From contig NZ_CP021648.1 in assembly GCF_002176815.1 (NCBI RefSeq), positions 1,682,001 through 1,746,000 on the forward strand: DNA of 64,000 nucleotides. The letters run 5' to 3'. The position numbers were made by a program, and so were the translations under genes. Source of the DNA: Acidovorax sp. T1 (GTDB lineage: Bacteria; Pseudomonadota; Gammaproteobacteria; Burkholderiales; Burkholderiaceae_C). Below the pieces are notes generated by a model, which saw only the letters and a list, made by a program, of their open reading frames with translations, was not told where the DNA came from and ran no database searches. Shown here piece after piece: positions 45,011 to 54,047 of the stretch; positions within the stretch are counted from its first letter, which is position 1, and the number at the start of each line of letters is the position of its first letter.

Positions 45011-46108
45011 TCAGGCTGAGACCGGGTAGGTTCCCAGCACCTTGTAGAACGCACACAGGCTGCGCAATTCTTCCAGTGCCCGTGCGACATGGGGCTGGGC
45101 GGGATGGCCGTCGAGGTCGATGTAGAAGTAATACTCCCACTGGCCGGTGCGGGCAGGGCGCGATTCAAAGCGTGTCATCGAGACGCCATGGGTCTTGAGC
45201 GGCATCAGCAGGTCGTGCACGGCGCCGGGCCGGTTGGGGACGGACACGATGAGGCTGGTGCAGTCCTTGCCCGAGGGCGGCGGTGTCTGCAGCGTGTGGG
45301 GCAGGCAGATGATGGCGAACCGCGTGCGGTTGTAGGCATCGTCCTGGATGGCATGGGCCACGATGTGCAGGCCGAACTGCTGGGCTGCGCGCTCGCTGGA
45401 AAGGGCTGCCCAGGCCGGGTTGGTGGCGGCCAGCCGCGCGCCTTCGGCATTGCTGGAGACGGGGCGGCGCTCGGCGTGGGGCAAGTGCTTGGTCAGCCAG
45501 GCCTGGCACTGCGCAAGGGCTTGGGGGTGGGCCAGCACGGCTTCGATGCCATCCAGCGAGTTGCTCTGGCGCAGCAGGTTGTGCCGGATCAGCAAGCTGA
45601 CTTCGCCCACCACATGGGTGGGCGTGTGCAGGAACATATCGAGCGAGCGGGTGACCACGCCTTCTGTGGAGTTTTCTACGCCCACCACGCCATACTGCGC
45701 GCTGCCCGCCGCCGTGGCGTGAAACACCTCGTCGAAATTGGCGCAGTACATCAGGTCGGCGGCGCCGCCGAAAAATTCAATCGCTGCCTGCTCGCAGAAC
45801 GTGCCTTCCGGGCCCAGCACGGCCACGCGCTGGGGCGATTCGAGCGCCAGGCAGGCCGACATGATTTCGCGCCAGATGGCCGCCACATGGGCGCCCTTGA
45901 GCGGTCCGGGGTTGGCGGTCTGGATCTTTTCGATCACCTGCGCCACGCGATCGGGGCGGAAGAACGGTGTGCCTTCGCGCTTTTTGACTTCGCCCACCCG
46001 CTCGGCCACCAGCGCGCGCTGGTTCAGCAGTGTCAGCAGTTGCTGGTCGATGTTGTCGATCTGCACGCGCAGGCTGGCGAGGTTGGGGGAGGCTTGCGGA
46101 TGGTTCAT
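45011..46108 (-). CDS. pheA: Bifunctional chorismate mutase / prephenate dehydratase (P-protein)
   Basis: 365 residues. The N-terminal AroQ chorismate mutase (LRVQIDNIDQQLLTLLNQRALVAERVGEVKK) is followed by the dehydratase domain (VAVLGPEGTFCEQAAIEFFG, GVVGVENSTEGVVTRSLDMFL) and a C-terminal ACT domain (SVPNRPGAVHDLLMPL, ESRPARTGQWEYYFYIDLDGH) that senses phenylalanine. Makes phenylpyruvate. Lies between serC and tyrA as in many betaproteobacteria. Confidence 0.96.
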   Translation of the reverse strand: MNHPQASPNLASLRVQIDNIDQQLLTLLNQRALVAERVGEVKKREGTPFFRPDRVAQVIEKIQTANPGPLKGAHVAAIWREIMSACLALESPQRVAVLGPEGTFCEQAAIEFFGGAADLMYCANFDEVFHATAAGSAQYGVVGVENSTEGVVTRSLDMFLHTPTHVVGEVSLLIRHNLLRQSNSLDGIEAVLAHPQALAQCQAWLTKHLPHAERRPVSSNAEGARLAATNPAWAALSSERAAQQFGLHIVAHAIQDDAYNRTRFAIICLPHTLQTPPPSGKDCTSLIVSVPNRPGAVHDLLMPLKTHGVSMTRFESRPARTGQWEYYFYIDLDGHPAQPHVARALEELRSLCAFYKVLGTYPVSA

Positions 46109-46150
46109 GAATGGCTGTGGCGTTCGCGGAGCGTGCGGCTGAACGGGCGT

Positions 46151-47260
46151 TCAGGCGTTTTTTTGTTCAAATTCTCGCAGGTAGTCCACCAGCGCCTGCA
46201 CACCTGCCAGGGGCATGGCGTTGTAGATGCTGGCGCGCATGCCGCCGACCGACTTGTGGCCCTTGAGTTGCAGCAGTCCACGCTCCTTGGCGCCCGCCAG
46301 GAAGGCCTCGTTGCGGCTTTCGTCGCGCAGGAAAAACGGCACGTTCATGCGCGAGCGGCAGTTGGCCGCCACCTTGTTGACATAGAACTGCGACTGGTCA
46401 ATGGCGTCGTACAGCAGCCGGGCCTTGGCGATGTTGCGCTGCTCCATCGCCGCCACGCCGCTGTGGCTGCCCTCGCGCTGGCGCTTGAGCCACTGGAAGG
46501 TCAGACCCGCCACGTAGATGCCCCAGGTGGGCGGCGTGTTGTACATGGAATGGTTGTCGGCCACGGTTTTGTAGTCGAACGCGCTGGGGCAGGCCGGCAG
46601 GGCGTGGCCCAGCAGGTCTTCGCGCACCACCACCAGCGTCAGGCCTGCGGGCCCCAGGTTTTTCTGGGCACCGCCAAAGGCCAGGCCGACGCGCGACCAG
46701 TCCACGGGGCGCGAAGCCACATGGGACGAAAAATCGATCACCAGCGGGGCGTCGCTGCCCAGCGCCTTCAGGTCGGGCAACTGGTGGAACTCGATGCCGT
46801 TGATGGTTTCGTTGCTGCAGATATGCAGATAGCTTGCCCCCCGGCTGACCGTCCAGCCCGCAGGATCGGGCAGGGTGGTGAAGCCGCTGTCTTCACCGGA
46901 CGCGATCACGTTGACTTCGGATGCATATTTGCGCGCTTCTTTTTGCGACTTCTGGCTCCAACTGCCGGTCACCACGAAATCGACGGCCCCGGCGCGCGAC
47001 AGGTTCAGCGGCACGATGGCGTTTTCTGCCAGGCCGCCACCCTGCATGAACAGGATCTTGAAGTTGGCGGGCACCGCCAGCAACTCGCGCAGGTCGGACT
47101 CCGCTTGTTCGTAAATGGATACGAACTCCTTGCCCCGGTGGCTCATTTCCATCACGCCCATGCCGCTGCCCTGCCAGTCCAGCATTTCGGCCGCAGCCTG
47201 TTCCAGGACTTCGGTGGGAATGGCGGCCGGGCCGGCCGAGAAGTTGTACGGGCGTGTCAT
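46151..47260 (-). CDS. serC: Phosphoserine aminotransferase
   Basis: 369 residues from ATG 47260 ([23 protein letters not shown]). PLP enzyme of serine and pyridoxine synthesis. The Schiff-base lysine lies in [25 protein letters not shown] and [10 protein letters not shown] are further family motifs. It precedes pheA by about 40 bases. Confidence 0.96.
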   Translation of the reverse strand: MTRPYNFSAGPAAIPTEVLEQAAAEMLDWQGSGMGVMEMSHRGKEFVSIYEQAESDLRELLAVPANFKILFMQGGGLAENAIVPLNLSRAGAVDFVVTGSWSQKSQKEARKYASEVNVIASGEDSGFTTLPDPAGWTVSRGASYLHICSNETINGIEFHQLPDLKALGSDAPLVIDFSSHVASRPVDWSRVGLAFGGAQKNLGPAGLTLVVVREDLLGHALPACPSAFDYKTVADNHSMYNTPPTWGIYVAGLTFQWLKRQREGSHSGVAAMEQRNIAKARLLYDAIDQSQFYVNKVAANCRSRMNVPFFLRDESRNEAFLAGAKERGLLQLKGHKSVGGMRASIYNAMPLAGVQALVDYLREFEQKNA

Positions 47261-47265
47261 CGAGT

Positions 47266-47332
47266 TTTGATAAAAAAGGCCGCTAGCGCTTACTGGATAA
47301 GCGCGAGCAGCTTCGTTTTTAATAGCGCTGGT
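47266..47332. repeat. Dispersed palindromic repeat, copy I
   Basis: Reverse orientation. AAAAGGCCGCTAGCGCTTAC, a short spacer, TAAGCGCGAGCAGCTTC and TTTTTAATAGC. It fills most of the 110-base gap between gyrA and serC. Confidence 0.8.
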
Positions 47333-47370
47333 GGCGTGCGAATCGTGCGAATTGTGCGATACGGGGGGGA

Positions 47371-50043
47371 TCAAGCGTCTGGCGTATCCGGGGTTTCGGG
47401 CGCAGCGGTTGCGCCACTGTCCGTGCCCGATTCACCATTGGCTTGCTCGTCGGCCATGTTCGCATCGTTTTCGACAATGCGCTGCAGGCCGCTGAGCTTG
47501 GAGCCTTCGTCCAGGGCAATCAGTGTGACGCCCTGTGTGGCACGGCCCAGTTCGCGGATCTCCGAGACGCGGGTGCGCACCAGCACGCCCTTGTCGGTAA
47601 TCAGCATGATCTCGTCGTCGGCATGCACCAGTGTGGCGGCCACCACCTTGCCGTTGCGCTCGCTCTGCTGGATGGCAATCATGCCCTTGGTGCCGCGGCC
47701 ATGGCGGGTGTATTCGGTGATGCTGGTGCGCTTGCCGTAGCCGTTTTCTGTAGCGGTCAACACGCTTTGGGTTTCGTCTTCAGCCACCAGCATGGCGATC
47801 ACGCTCTGGCCTTCCTCCAGCATCATGCCGCGCACACCACGCGCAGCGCGCCCCAGTGGCCGCACGTCGTTTTCATCAAAGCGCACGGCCTTGCCGCCGT
47901 CGCTGAACAGCATCACGTCATGCTTGCCGTCGGTGAGGGCTGCGCCAATCAGGTAGTCGCCGTCGTCCAGGTTCACGGCAATGATGCCGCCCTTGCGCGG
48001 GTGGCTGAACTCGTCGAGCGCCGTCTTTTTCACGGTGCCCATGCTGGTGGCCATGAACACGTAGCGGTCGGCCGGGAAGGTGCGCATGTCGCCGGTGAGG
48101 GCCAGCACCACGTTGATCTTCTCGCCCTCTTGCAGCGGGAACATATTGACGATGGGGCGGCCGCGCGAGCCGCGCGAACCCGCAGGCACTTCCCACACCT
48201 TGAGCCAATACAGGCGGCCGCGGTTGGAGAAGCACAGGATGTAGTCGTGCGTGTTGGCGATGAAGAGCTGGTCGATCCAGTCGTCTTCCTTGGTGGCCGT
48301 GGCCTGCTTGCCGCGCCCGCCACGCTTTTGCGCGCGGTATTCGGAGAGCGGCTGGCTCTTGATGTAGCCGGTGTGAGACAGCGTAACCACCATGTCGGTG
48401 GGCGTGATCAGGTCTTCGGTGGAGAGGTCCTGGGCGCTGTACTCCACCACGCTGCGGCGTGCGCCCAGCTTGTGCTGGCCGAATTCCTGCTTGATGGCGG
48501 TAAGTTCGTCGCCAATGATGACCGATACGCGCTCGGGCTTGGCCAGAATGTCCAGCAGATCTTCAATGACCGCCATGACTTCCTTGTACTCGGCCACGAT
48601 CTTGTCCTGCTCCAGACCGGTCAGGCGCTGCAGGCGCATCTGCAAGATTTCCTGGGCCTGCGTGTCCGACAGGCGGTACAGGCCGTCCTGGCCCATGCCG
48701 AATTCCTTTTCCAGGCCCTCGGGGCGGTAGTCGTCGGCGTTGATCACGCCGCCGTCGGCGCGCGTGCGCGTGAGCATCTCGCGCACCAGCTTGCTGTCCC
48801 AGGAGCGCGTCATCAGTTCGGCCTTGGCCACGGGTGGCGTGGGTGACTCGCGGATGATGCGGATGAAATCGTCAATATTCCCCAAGGCGATGGCCAGGCC
48901 TTCGAGTACATGGCCGCGGTCGCGCGCCTTGCGCAGCTCGAACACGGTGCGGCGGGTCACCACTTCGCGGCGGTGCTGCAGGAAGACGCTGATCAGGTCC
49001 TTGAGATTGCACAGGCGCGGCTGACCGTCGATCAGCGCCACCATGTTCATGCCAAAGGTGTCCTGCAACTGCGTTTGCTTGTACAGGTTGTTCAGCACCA
49101 CTTCAGGCACTTCACCGCGCTTGAGTTCGATCACCAGGCGCATGCCCGACTTGTCGGATTCGTCCTGAATGTGGCTGATGCCTTCGATCTTCTTCTCATG
49201 CACCAGTTCGGCCATGCGCTCCTGCAGCGTCTTCTTATTGACCTGGTAGGGCAGCTCGTCCACGATGATGGACTGGCGCTGGCCACGGTCAATGTCCTCG
49301 AAGTGGCAGCGCGCACGCATCACCACCTTGCCGCGGCCGGTGCGGTAGCCGTCTTTCACGCCATTGATGCCGTAGATGATGCCGGCCGTTGGGAAATCGG
49401 GCGCCGGAATGATCTCCATCAACTCGTCGATGGTGGTTTCCGGGTTGCGCAGCATGTGCAGGCAGGCATCCACCACTTCATTGAGGTTGTGGGGCGGGAT
49501 GTTGGTGGCCATGCCCACCGCAATACCGGCCGAGCCATTGACCAGCAAATTGGGCAACTTGCTGGGCAATACCAATGGTTCTTTTTCGCTGCCGTCGTAA
49601 TTGGGGCCGAAATCAACCGTTTCCTTGTCAATATCGCCGAGCATCTCGTGCGCGATTTTCGCCAGGCGGATTTCGGTGTACCGCATGGCGGCGGCACTGT
49701 CGCCATCCACCGAACCGAAGTTGCCCTGGCCGTCCACCAACATATGGCGCAGTGAGAAATCCTGGGCCATGCGCACGATGGTGTCGTACACCGCCGAGTC
49801 GCCGTGCGGGTGGTATTTACCAATCACGTCGCCCACAATGCGGGCCGACTTCTTGTAAGGACGGTTCCAGTCGTTGTTGAGCTCATGCATGGCAAAGAGC
49901 ACGCGTCGGTGGACTGGCTTGAGGCCATCCCGCGCATCGGGCAAGGCCCGCCCCACGATCACGCTCATGGCGTAGTCGAGATAGCTGCGCCGCATCTCCT
50001 CTTCAAGGCTGATGGGCAGGGTTTCTTTGGCAAACTGGGTCAT
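47371..50043 (-). CDS. gyrA: DNA gyrase subunit A
   Basis: 890 residues from ATG 50043 ([20 protein letters not shown]). The catalytic tyrosine is Y122 in AMRYTEI. The quinolone-resistance region [19 protein letters not shown] has Ser83 and Asp87, the susceptible state in E. coli numbering. The C-terminal pinwheel domain with the GyrA-box (QKRGGRGK) is complete and an acidic tail ends the protein. First gene of the minus-strand string. Confidence 0.97.
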   Translation of the reverse strand: MTQFAKETLPISLEEEMRRSYLDYAMSVIVGRALPDARDGLKPVHRRVLFAMHELNNDWNRPYKKSARIVGDVIGKYHPHGDSAVYDTIVRMAQDFSLRHMLVDGQGNFGSVDGDSAAAMRYTEIRLAKIAHEMLGDIDKETVDFGPNYDGSEKEPLVLPSKLPNLLVNGSAGIAVGMATNIPPHNLNEVVDACLHMLRNPETTIDELMEIIPAPDFPTAGIIYGINGVKDGYRTGRGKVVMRARCHFEDIDRGQRQSIIVDELPYQVNKKTLQERMAELVHEKKIEGISHIQDESDKSGMRLVIELKRGEVPEVVLNNLYKQTQLQDTFGMNMVALIDGQPRLCNLKDLISVFLQHRREVVTRRTVFELRKARDRGHVLEGLAIALGNIDDFIRIIRESPTPPVAKAELMTRSWDSKLVREMLTRTRADGGVINADDYRPEGLEKEFGMGQDGLYRLSDTQAQEILQMRLQRLTGLEQDKIVAEYKEVMAVIEDLLDILAKPERVSVIIGDELTAIKQEFGQHKLGARRSVVEYSAQDLSTEDLITPTDMVVTLSHTGYIKSQPLSEYRAQKRGGRGKQATATKEDDWIDQLFIANTHDYILCFSNRGRLYWLKVWEVPAGSRGSRGRPIVNMFPLQEGEKINVVLALTGDMRTFPADRYVFMATSMGTVKKTALDEFSHPRKGGIIAVNLDDGDYLIGAALTDGKHDVMLFSDGGKAVRFDENDVRPLGRAARGVRGMMLEEGQSVIAMLVAEDETQSVLTATENGYGKRTSITEYTRHGRGTKGMIAIQQSERNGKVVAATLVHADDEIMLITDKGVLVRTRVSEIRELGRATQGVTLIALDEGSKLSGLQRIVENDANMADEQANGESGTDSGATAAPETPDTPDA

Positions 50044-50267
50044 TGGGGGCGGCGGTGACAGCAAAGGAGAGCCATTTTAGGGGTAAGTGCATGTAGCGGC
50101 TTAGCAACACATCGTGGCAATTGCGCTTTTGTCCTACGGAACCTTAACTGCCGCACCCTCACTTGCCCTGTTACGTATGGCACAATCGATTGAACGTTTT
50201 TGGTGATGGTCACCGATGACGTCCTGATTCGCAGCGCGGCTGCGGCTTTTTCCCCAAGAGGAGAACC

Positions 50268-50903
50268 ATGAAGAAACTGAACAAAGTGGCGATGTTGTTT
50301 GCCTCCGCAGCGCTCGCAACCGCCGCTGGCGCCCAAACCGTTGACAACTGGAAGAATGGCTCCAACGAGCTGGTCTGGAAAAACGGCACCAATGAATACT
50401 GCTGGCGCGATGCCAACTGGACGCCCGCAACGGCCGCTCCAGGATGCGACGGTGCTCTGGCTGCTGCTCCGGCTGCTGCCGCACCTGCTGCTGCTCCCGC
50501 TGCTGCTGCACCTGCTCCCGCTCCCGCTCCAGCACCCGCTGTGGCCACCAAGGTGACGTACGCTGCCGACGCCTTCTTTGACTTCGATAAGTCTGTTCTG
50601 AAGCCCGAAGGCAAGGCCAAGCTGGATGATCTGGTCTCCAAGGTCAAGGACATCAACCTGGAAGTCATCATTGCCGTGGGTCACACCGACTCCGTTGGTT
50701 CCGATGCCTACAACCAGAAGCTGTCCGTACGTCGTTCCGAAGCCGTGAAGGCCTATCTGGTCTCCAAGGGCATCGAAAAGAACCGTGTGTATACCGAAGG
50801 CAAAGGCGAAAAGCAGCCTGTCGCTGACAACAAGACCAAAGAAGGTCGCGCAAAGAACCGTCGCGTCGAAATCGAAGTGGTCGGCACCCGCGCTTCCAAG
50901 TAA
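50268..50903 (+). CDS. ompA: OmpA-family outer membrane protein
   Basis: 211 residues. A signal peptide (MKKLNKVAMLFASAALATAA, cleavage near AGA-QT) leads to a short N-terminal region with a cysteine pair, an Ala/Pro linker of about 35 residues and a C-terminal OmpA domain (FFDFDKSVLKPEGKAKLDDLV, VGHTDSVGSDAYNQKLSVRRSEAVKAYL, KNRRVEIEV) that binds peptidoglycan. There is no room for an 8-strand barrel, so it is probably a soluble periplasmic or Pal-like anchor. AGAGGAG precedes the ATG. The 224-base upstream spacer presumably holds a strong promoter, not resolved here. Confidence 0.93.
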   Translation: MKKLNKVAMLFASAALATAAGAQTVDNWKNGSNELVWKNGTNEYCWRDANWTPATAAPGCDGALAAAPAAAAPAAAPAAAAPAPAPAPAPAVATKVTYAADAFFDFDKSVLKPEGKAKLDDLVSKVKDINLEVIIAVGHTDSVGSDAYNQKLSVRRSEAVKAYLVSKGIEKNRVYTEGKGEKQPVADNKTKEGRAKNRRVEIEVVGTRASK

Positions 50904-50917
50904 TCTTCAGATTGCTC

Positions 50918-50948
50918 AAAAAAGGGCCCCGATTTCGGGGCCTTTTTT
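50918..50948 (+). terminator. Terminator of the OmpA-family gene
   Basis: GGCCCCG (50925-50931) and CGGGGCC (50936-50942) pair around ATTT and are followed by six T. Flanking A and T runs extend the stem. Confidence 0.9.
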
Positions 50949-50984
50949 ACGTCTGTGCTTTTCTCGCCTGAAGCTTGATGGACA

Positions 50985-51704
50985 ATGAATGCCATGAGTG
51001 AATCTGTGAATGCCGATCCTGCCGAGTTGGCCAAATTTTCTGAATTAGCCCACCGATGGTGGGATCCTGAGAGTGAGTTCCGGCCCCTGCACCAAATCAA
51101 CCCACTTCGTCTGGAGTGGATTGACGGCTTGGCAGACCTGTCGTCAAAGCGGGTGCTGGATGTGGGTTGTGGCGGCGGCATTCTGTCGGACTCCATGGCG
51201 CGCAAAGGGGCGACTGTCACCGGCATTGATCTGTCCACCAAGGCATTGCGTGTGGCCAGACTACATGCGTTGGAGGCGCAAACTACCCACCTGAATTTCA
51301 GGGAGGTGAGCGTCGAAGCGTTGGCGGCAGAGCAGCCTGAGAGCTTCGATGTGGTGACTTGCATGGAAATGCTTGAACATGTACCAGACCCTGCATCTGT
51401 TGTTCAGTCCTGCTCGCGGCTCGTGAAGCCTGGTGGATGGGTCTTTTTTTCCACTATCAACCGCAGCGCTAAGGCTTTCATGCTGGCCATCGTGGGGGCA
51501 GAATACATTTTGAACATGCTGCCACGCGGCACGCATGAATACGCAAAGCTGCTTCGTCCGAGCGAACTCGCAGGTAGCTGCCGCGCCGCTGGACTGAACG
51601 TCACGCACACCTGTGGTCTTGAACACAATCCGCTCACCCGCCGCTACTGGCTTGGTAATGACACCAGTGTCAACTACATGTTTGCCACTCGTCGTGCTGC
51701 GTGA
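50985..51704 (+). CDS. ubiG: Ubiquinone biosynthesis O-methyltransferase UbiG
   Basis: 239 residues. ELAHRWWDPESEFRPLHQINPLRLEWI is the UbiG-specific N-terminus and VLDVGCGGGILSDSMARKGATVTGIDLS is the SAM site. It performs both O-methylations in ubiquinone synthesis. The gph gene follows at once, a coupling seen widely in betaproteobacteria. Confidence 0.96.
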   Translation: MNAMSESVNADPAELAKFSELAHRWWDPESEFRPLHQINPLRLEWIDGLADLSSKRVLDVGCGGGILSDSMARKGATVTGIDLSTKALRVARLHALEAQTTHLNFREVSVEALAAEQPESFDVVTCMEMLEHVPDPASVVQSCSRLVKPGGWVFFSTINRSAKAFMLAIVGAEYILNMLPRGTHEYAKLLRPSELAGSCRAAGLNVTHTCGLEHNPLTRRYWLGNDTSVNYMFATRRAA

Positions 51705-51712
51705 GGCGCAGT

Positions 51713-52378
51713 ATGTTTCACAACATTCGCGCTGTATTGTTCGATCTGGATGGGACCTTGATTGATAGCGCTCCCGATCTCGGTGCAGCTGCTGACAAGA
51801 TGCGCACAGACCGCGGTATGCCGTCCTTGCCTGCGGACCGTTACCGTCCCATGGCTGGTGCTGGAGCTCGGGGCATGCTGGGTGAGGCGTTTGGCATGAC
51901 GTCAGAACACCCCGACTATGAAGCGTTGCGTGAAGAGTTTTTCGTGAATTACGAAAGACGCATGACCCATCTGACCACTGTGTTTGATGGAGTGGGTCAA
52001 CTCATTGAGCAACTGCTGCAAAAACAAATGCAATGGGGCGTGGTTACCAATAAATCGGCCCGTTTTACTGAACCACTCATTCTTGCCATGCCGCTGTTCA
52101 CTACAGCCGGTGCTGTTGTGAGCGGGGACACAACACCCCACGCCAAGCCGCACCCAGCGCCCCTTCTGGAAGCCGCAGCGCGTCTGGAATTGGCTCCGGA
52201 GTTCTGTATTTACGTCGGTGACGATGAGCGGGATATCATCGCCGGTCTTGCCGCTGGGATGGGCACTGTGGCTGCGACGTATGGATATCTGGGGGCGAAG
52301 GCAGATCCACTGCAATGGGGGGCCCATGCAGTAATAAATTCACCGACCGAGCTCTTGCAATTGCTCGGGAAGGCCTAA
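51713..52378 (+). CDS. gph: Phosphoglycolate phosphatase-like HAD hydrolase
   Basis: 221 residues from ATG 51713, with GAGG six bases upstream inside the ubiG stop region; a GTG at 51701 is possible. VLFDLDGTLIDSAPDL contains the nucleophile aspartate. VTNKSARFTEPLI, KPHPAPLLEAA and YVGDDERDIIAGLAAGMGTVAATYGYL are HAD motifs II-IV. It may act on 2-phosphoglycolate or, as proposed for the ubiG-linked form, on another small phosphate. Confidence 0.93.
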   Translation: MFHNIRAVLFDLDGTLIDSAPDLGAAADKMRTDRGMPSLPADRYRPMAGAGARGMLGEAFGMTSEHPDYEALREEFFVNYERRMTHLTTVFDGVGQLIEQLLQKQMQWGVVTNKSARFTEPLILAMPLFTTAGAVVSGDTTPHAKPHPAPLLEAAARLELAPEFCIYVGDDERDIIAGLAAGMGTVAATYGYLGAKADPLQWGAHAVINSPTELLQLLGKA

Positions 52379-52391
52379 AATAGATCTTCTA

Positions 52392-52777
52392 GGGGCTGTC
52401 CTGGTTTCGACGTGGGTTCGGAATCGGTGTGGTGCATGTCGAGCTTGAGTCACGCTCGTAAATCTCGATTTAAAAAACTAACTGCAAACGACGAACGTTT
52501 CGCACTCGCTGCTTAATTGCCAGTGAGCCTTGCAACAGTTGGCCGATGGGCTGGGCAAGGGGGTCTGAGCAATCAGTGCCTCCCGGCTGCAAGGATAATT
52601 ACATGGGCTGGCCTTGATCCGGGTACCTTGGACTGGGGTAAGAAAATAGGGTGCTGGCGGCCGGTGTAGCGTGCGACTGCGCGACACCGGCGGCGAGACT
52701 TAAATCAGACCGCTAAACATGTAGATCTGCTCGATGAAGGCTTGCGGACGCGGGTTCAATTCCCGCCAGCTCCACCA
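52392..52777 (+). ncRNA. ssrA: Transfer-messenger RNA (tmRNA)
   Basis: The 5' end GGGGCTGTCCTGGTTTCGAC and the 3' end GGGTTCAATTCCCGCCAGCTCCACCA form the tRNA-like domain, with CCA encoded. The tag frame starts at 52484 and reads ANDERFALAA then TAA at 52514-52516. Length is 386 bases. It rescues stalled ribosomes with SmpB (not in this window). The 3' end is a common integration site and integrase debris follows. Confidence 0.96.
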
Positions 52778-52791
52778 TTACAACGTCCAAA

Positions 52792-52824
52792 GGCGTTTGC
52801 CAATATCCGGCGAACGCCCTTTTT
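52792..52824 (+). terminator. Terminator of ssrA
   Basis: GGCGTTTGCC (52792-52801) pairs with GGCGAACGCC (52809-52818) with one mismatch, followed by CTTTTT. Confidence 0.85.
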
Positions 52825-52890
52825 CATTGGAGAATCATCAAGTTATCGTGCGCCTATGTGCGCGGATGTCCGCTAACAGCCAGAGCAAAA

Positions 52891-52965
52891 CCGGGGAACC
52901 GGGGAACAAACCGGGGTAAAGTCCGGGGAACGGGATTTTGTTCCCCGGTCTGCCCTTGTTCCCCG
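52891..52965. repeat. Iterated CCGGGGAA motifs upstream of the integrase fragment
   Basis: CCGGGGAA occurs at 52891-52898, 52899-52906 and 52923-52930, with CCGGGGTA at 52911-52918 and inverted copies at 52941-52948 and 52959-52965. Such iterons next to an integrase gene may be arm-type binding sites or an operator. Confidence 0.6.
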
Positions 52966-52981
52966 TCTGGAGGCCCTGCCC

Positions 52982-53170
52982 ATGTTGACCGACAAGCACT
53001 GCACAAACGCCACCTGCCCAGCAGACAAGAAGCGGACCCGCTTCACCGATGTCTTGGGGCTGTACCTGGAGGTGAGCCCGGCCGAGTCGAAGCGCTGGTT
53101 CTGGAAAACCTATGCCGATGGAAAAGAGGGCCGCATGGCGCTGGGCAGCTATCCTGTCGGCGCCGCTTGA
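52982..53170 (+). pseudogene. Tyrosine integrase, N-terminal fragment (genomic-island integrase)
   Basis: About 60 residues beginning MLTDKHCTNATCPADKKRT, then LYLEVSPAESKRWFWKTYADGKEGRMALGSYPVG. This matches the N-terminal arm-binding (DUF4102-type) domain of P4-like integrases. The remaining 300 or more residues, with the catalytic core, are missing. The frame ends a few bases before the edge of an IS3-family remnant. Its position 200 bases after ssrA marks an old integration at the tmRNA 3' end. Confidence 0.85.
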
Positions 53171-53174
53171 ATAT

Positions 53175-53800
53175 TGATCCACCGGGGATGCGGATAAAAA
53201 CTTGGACTGGTTTTATGCCGCAAGTCCAAGGCTCGCCCGGTATTCAATGGGGCTGAGAGAGCCAAGGGAGATTGTGATCCGCTTCTCGTTGTACCAGCGG
53301 ATGTAGTCGTCGACCACCTCAATGAACTGCTCAATGGTCGTGGCCTTCCAGTCCCGAGGATAGAACAGCTCGTTCTTCAGCCGGCCGAAGAAACCCTCGC
53401 AGGCTGCGTTGTCAGGAGAGCATGCCTTGCGAGACATCGAGCGGGTGAGGTTCGCGTCGCTCATTCTTGATAGCCAGCCTGGCCAGCGGTAGTGGCCCCC
53501 GCGGTCGGAGTGGACCACCGGTCGGTCGCCGGCTTCTGTCACCGTCTCGATGGCAGCATCCAGCATTGTGTTGACAAGCTCAGCGTCTGGACTGGTTGCG
53601 ATGGTCTAGCTCACCACCATGCCATCGAAGCAATCGATGATGGGCGACAGGTACACCTTGCCCGCTGGGATCTGGAACTCGGTGATGTCAGTAAGCCACT
53701 TCTCATTGGGTGCCGCTGCCTGGAAGTCGCGGTTGATGATGTTCTCAGGTGCTGGACTGATCTCACCAAGGTAGGACGCGTAACCACCTGCACCGCAGTC
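53175..53800 (-). mobile_element. IS3-family (IS150-like) element, truncated remnant
   Basis: One end is present (TGATCCACCGGGGATGCGG near 53177, just before the transposase stop). The other end and the first open frame are missing. Only the catalytic part of the transposase remains and it carries a nonsense codon. The left limit near 53800 is approximate, set by where transposase similarity stops. Confidence 0.75.
53213..53790 (-). pseudogene. IS3-family transposase (OrfB), truncated and with an in-frame stop
   Basis: Reading from the left limit: YLGEISPAPENIINRDFQ, AAPNEKWLTDITEFQIP and SPIIDCFDGMVVS, then TAG (53606-53608, reverse strand), then TIATSPDAELVNTMLDA in the same frame, HSDRGGHYRWPGW and ACEGFFGRLKNELFYP to RASLGLAA. 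The DDE residues are in TDITEF, HSDRGG and the FFGRLKNE region. TAG replaces what is probably TGG (Trp), so one base change stops translation. The N-terminal helix-turn-helix portion is absent. Confidence 0.85.
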
Positions 53801-53913
53801 ACCTGATCGCCGGCAAACCGGACAACGAGGTAATGGATGGTGTTCGTGTCGCCATTCTTTTTCTCGTCGGCCAGCGGCACGTAGACCACTTCGCAGGGCT
53901 CGCCGACCCGCAT
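53791..53913 (-). pseudogene. Unidentified coding fragment of about 40 residues
   Basis: A minus-strand frame reads RVGEPCEVVYVPLADEKK and continues to VRFAGDQVTAVQVV before joining the IS3 remnant. Its composition resembles real protein (regular beta-strand alternation), and the frame is also open upstream of the ATG at 53913. I do not recognise the family. It is probably a remnant of island DNA. Confidence 0.35.
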
Positions 53914-53925
53914 GCCGGGTGGTGT

Positions 53926-53961
53926 GGCATAGGGGCCTCCAAGATTGGAGGCCCCTATGCC
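53926..53961. repeat. 36-bp near-perfect palindrome
   Basis: GGCATAGGGGCCTCCAA (53926-53942) and TTGGAGGCCCCTATGCC (53945-53961) are exact inverse copies separated only by GA. It is too long and too tight for a usual terminator and lacks a T-run. It may be a junction of two inverted element ends or a resolved inverted duplication. Confidence 0.8.
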
Positions 53962-54047
53962 GATCCTGTTCGATATTCATCCAGTCAGACCGAACCGGAC
54001 GGTGCAACTCGGTCAGCTATGCTGGCGAGTACCTTGCTGCGCTACTT

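Noticed and set aside
45089..47740. An 883-codon plus-strand frame opposite pheA, serC and gyrA
   Set aside because: It spans three well-supported genes on the other strand and shows only shadow composition.
48000..50043. Possible quinolone-resistance change in gyrA
   Set aside because: Ser83 and Asp87 (E. coli numbering) are the susceptible residues, so nothing unusual is seen.
52891..52965. CRISPR-like array at the CCGGGGAA motifs
   Set aside because: The units are only 8 bases, with irregular spacing and both orientations, and no cas genes are near.
52982..53170. Treating the frame as a small intact gene
   Set aside because: It matches only the N-terminal domain of much longer integrases and stops at the border of an IS remnant.
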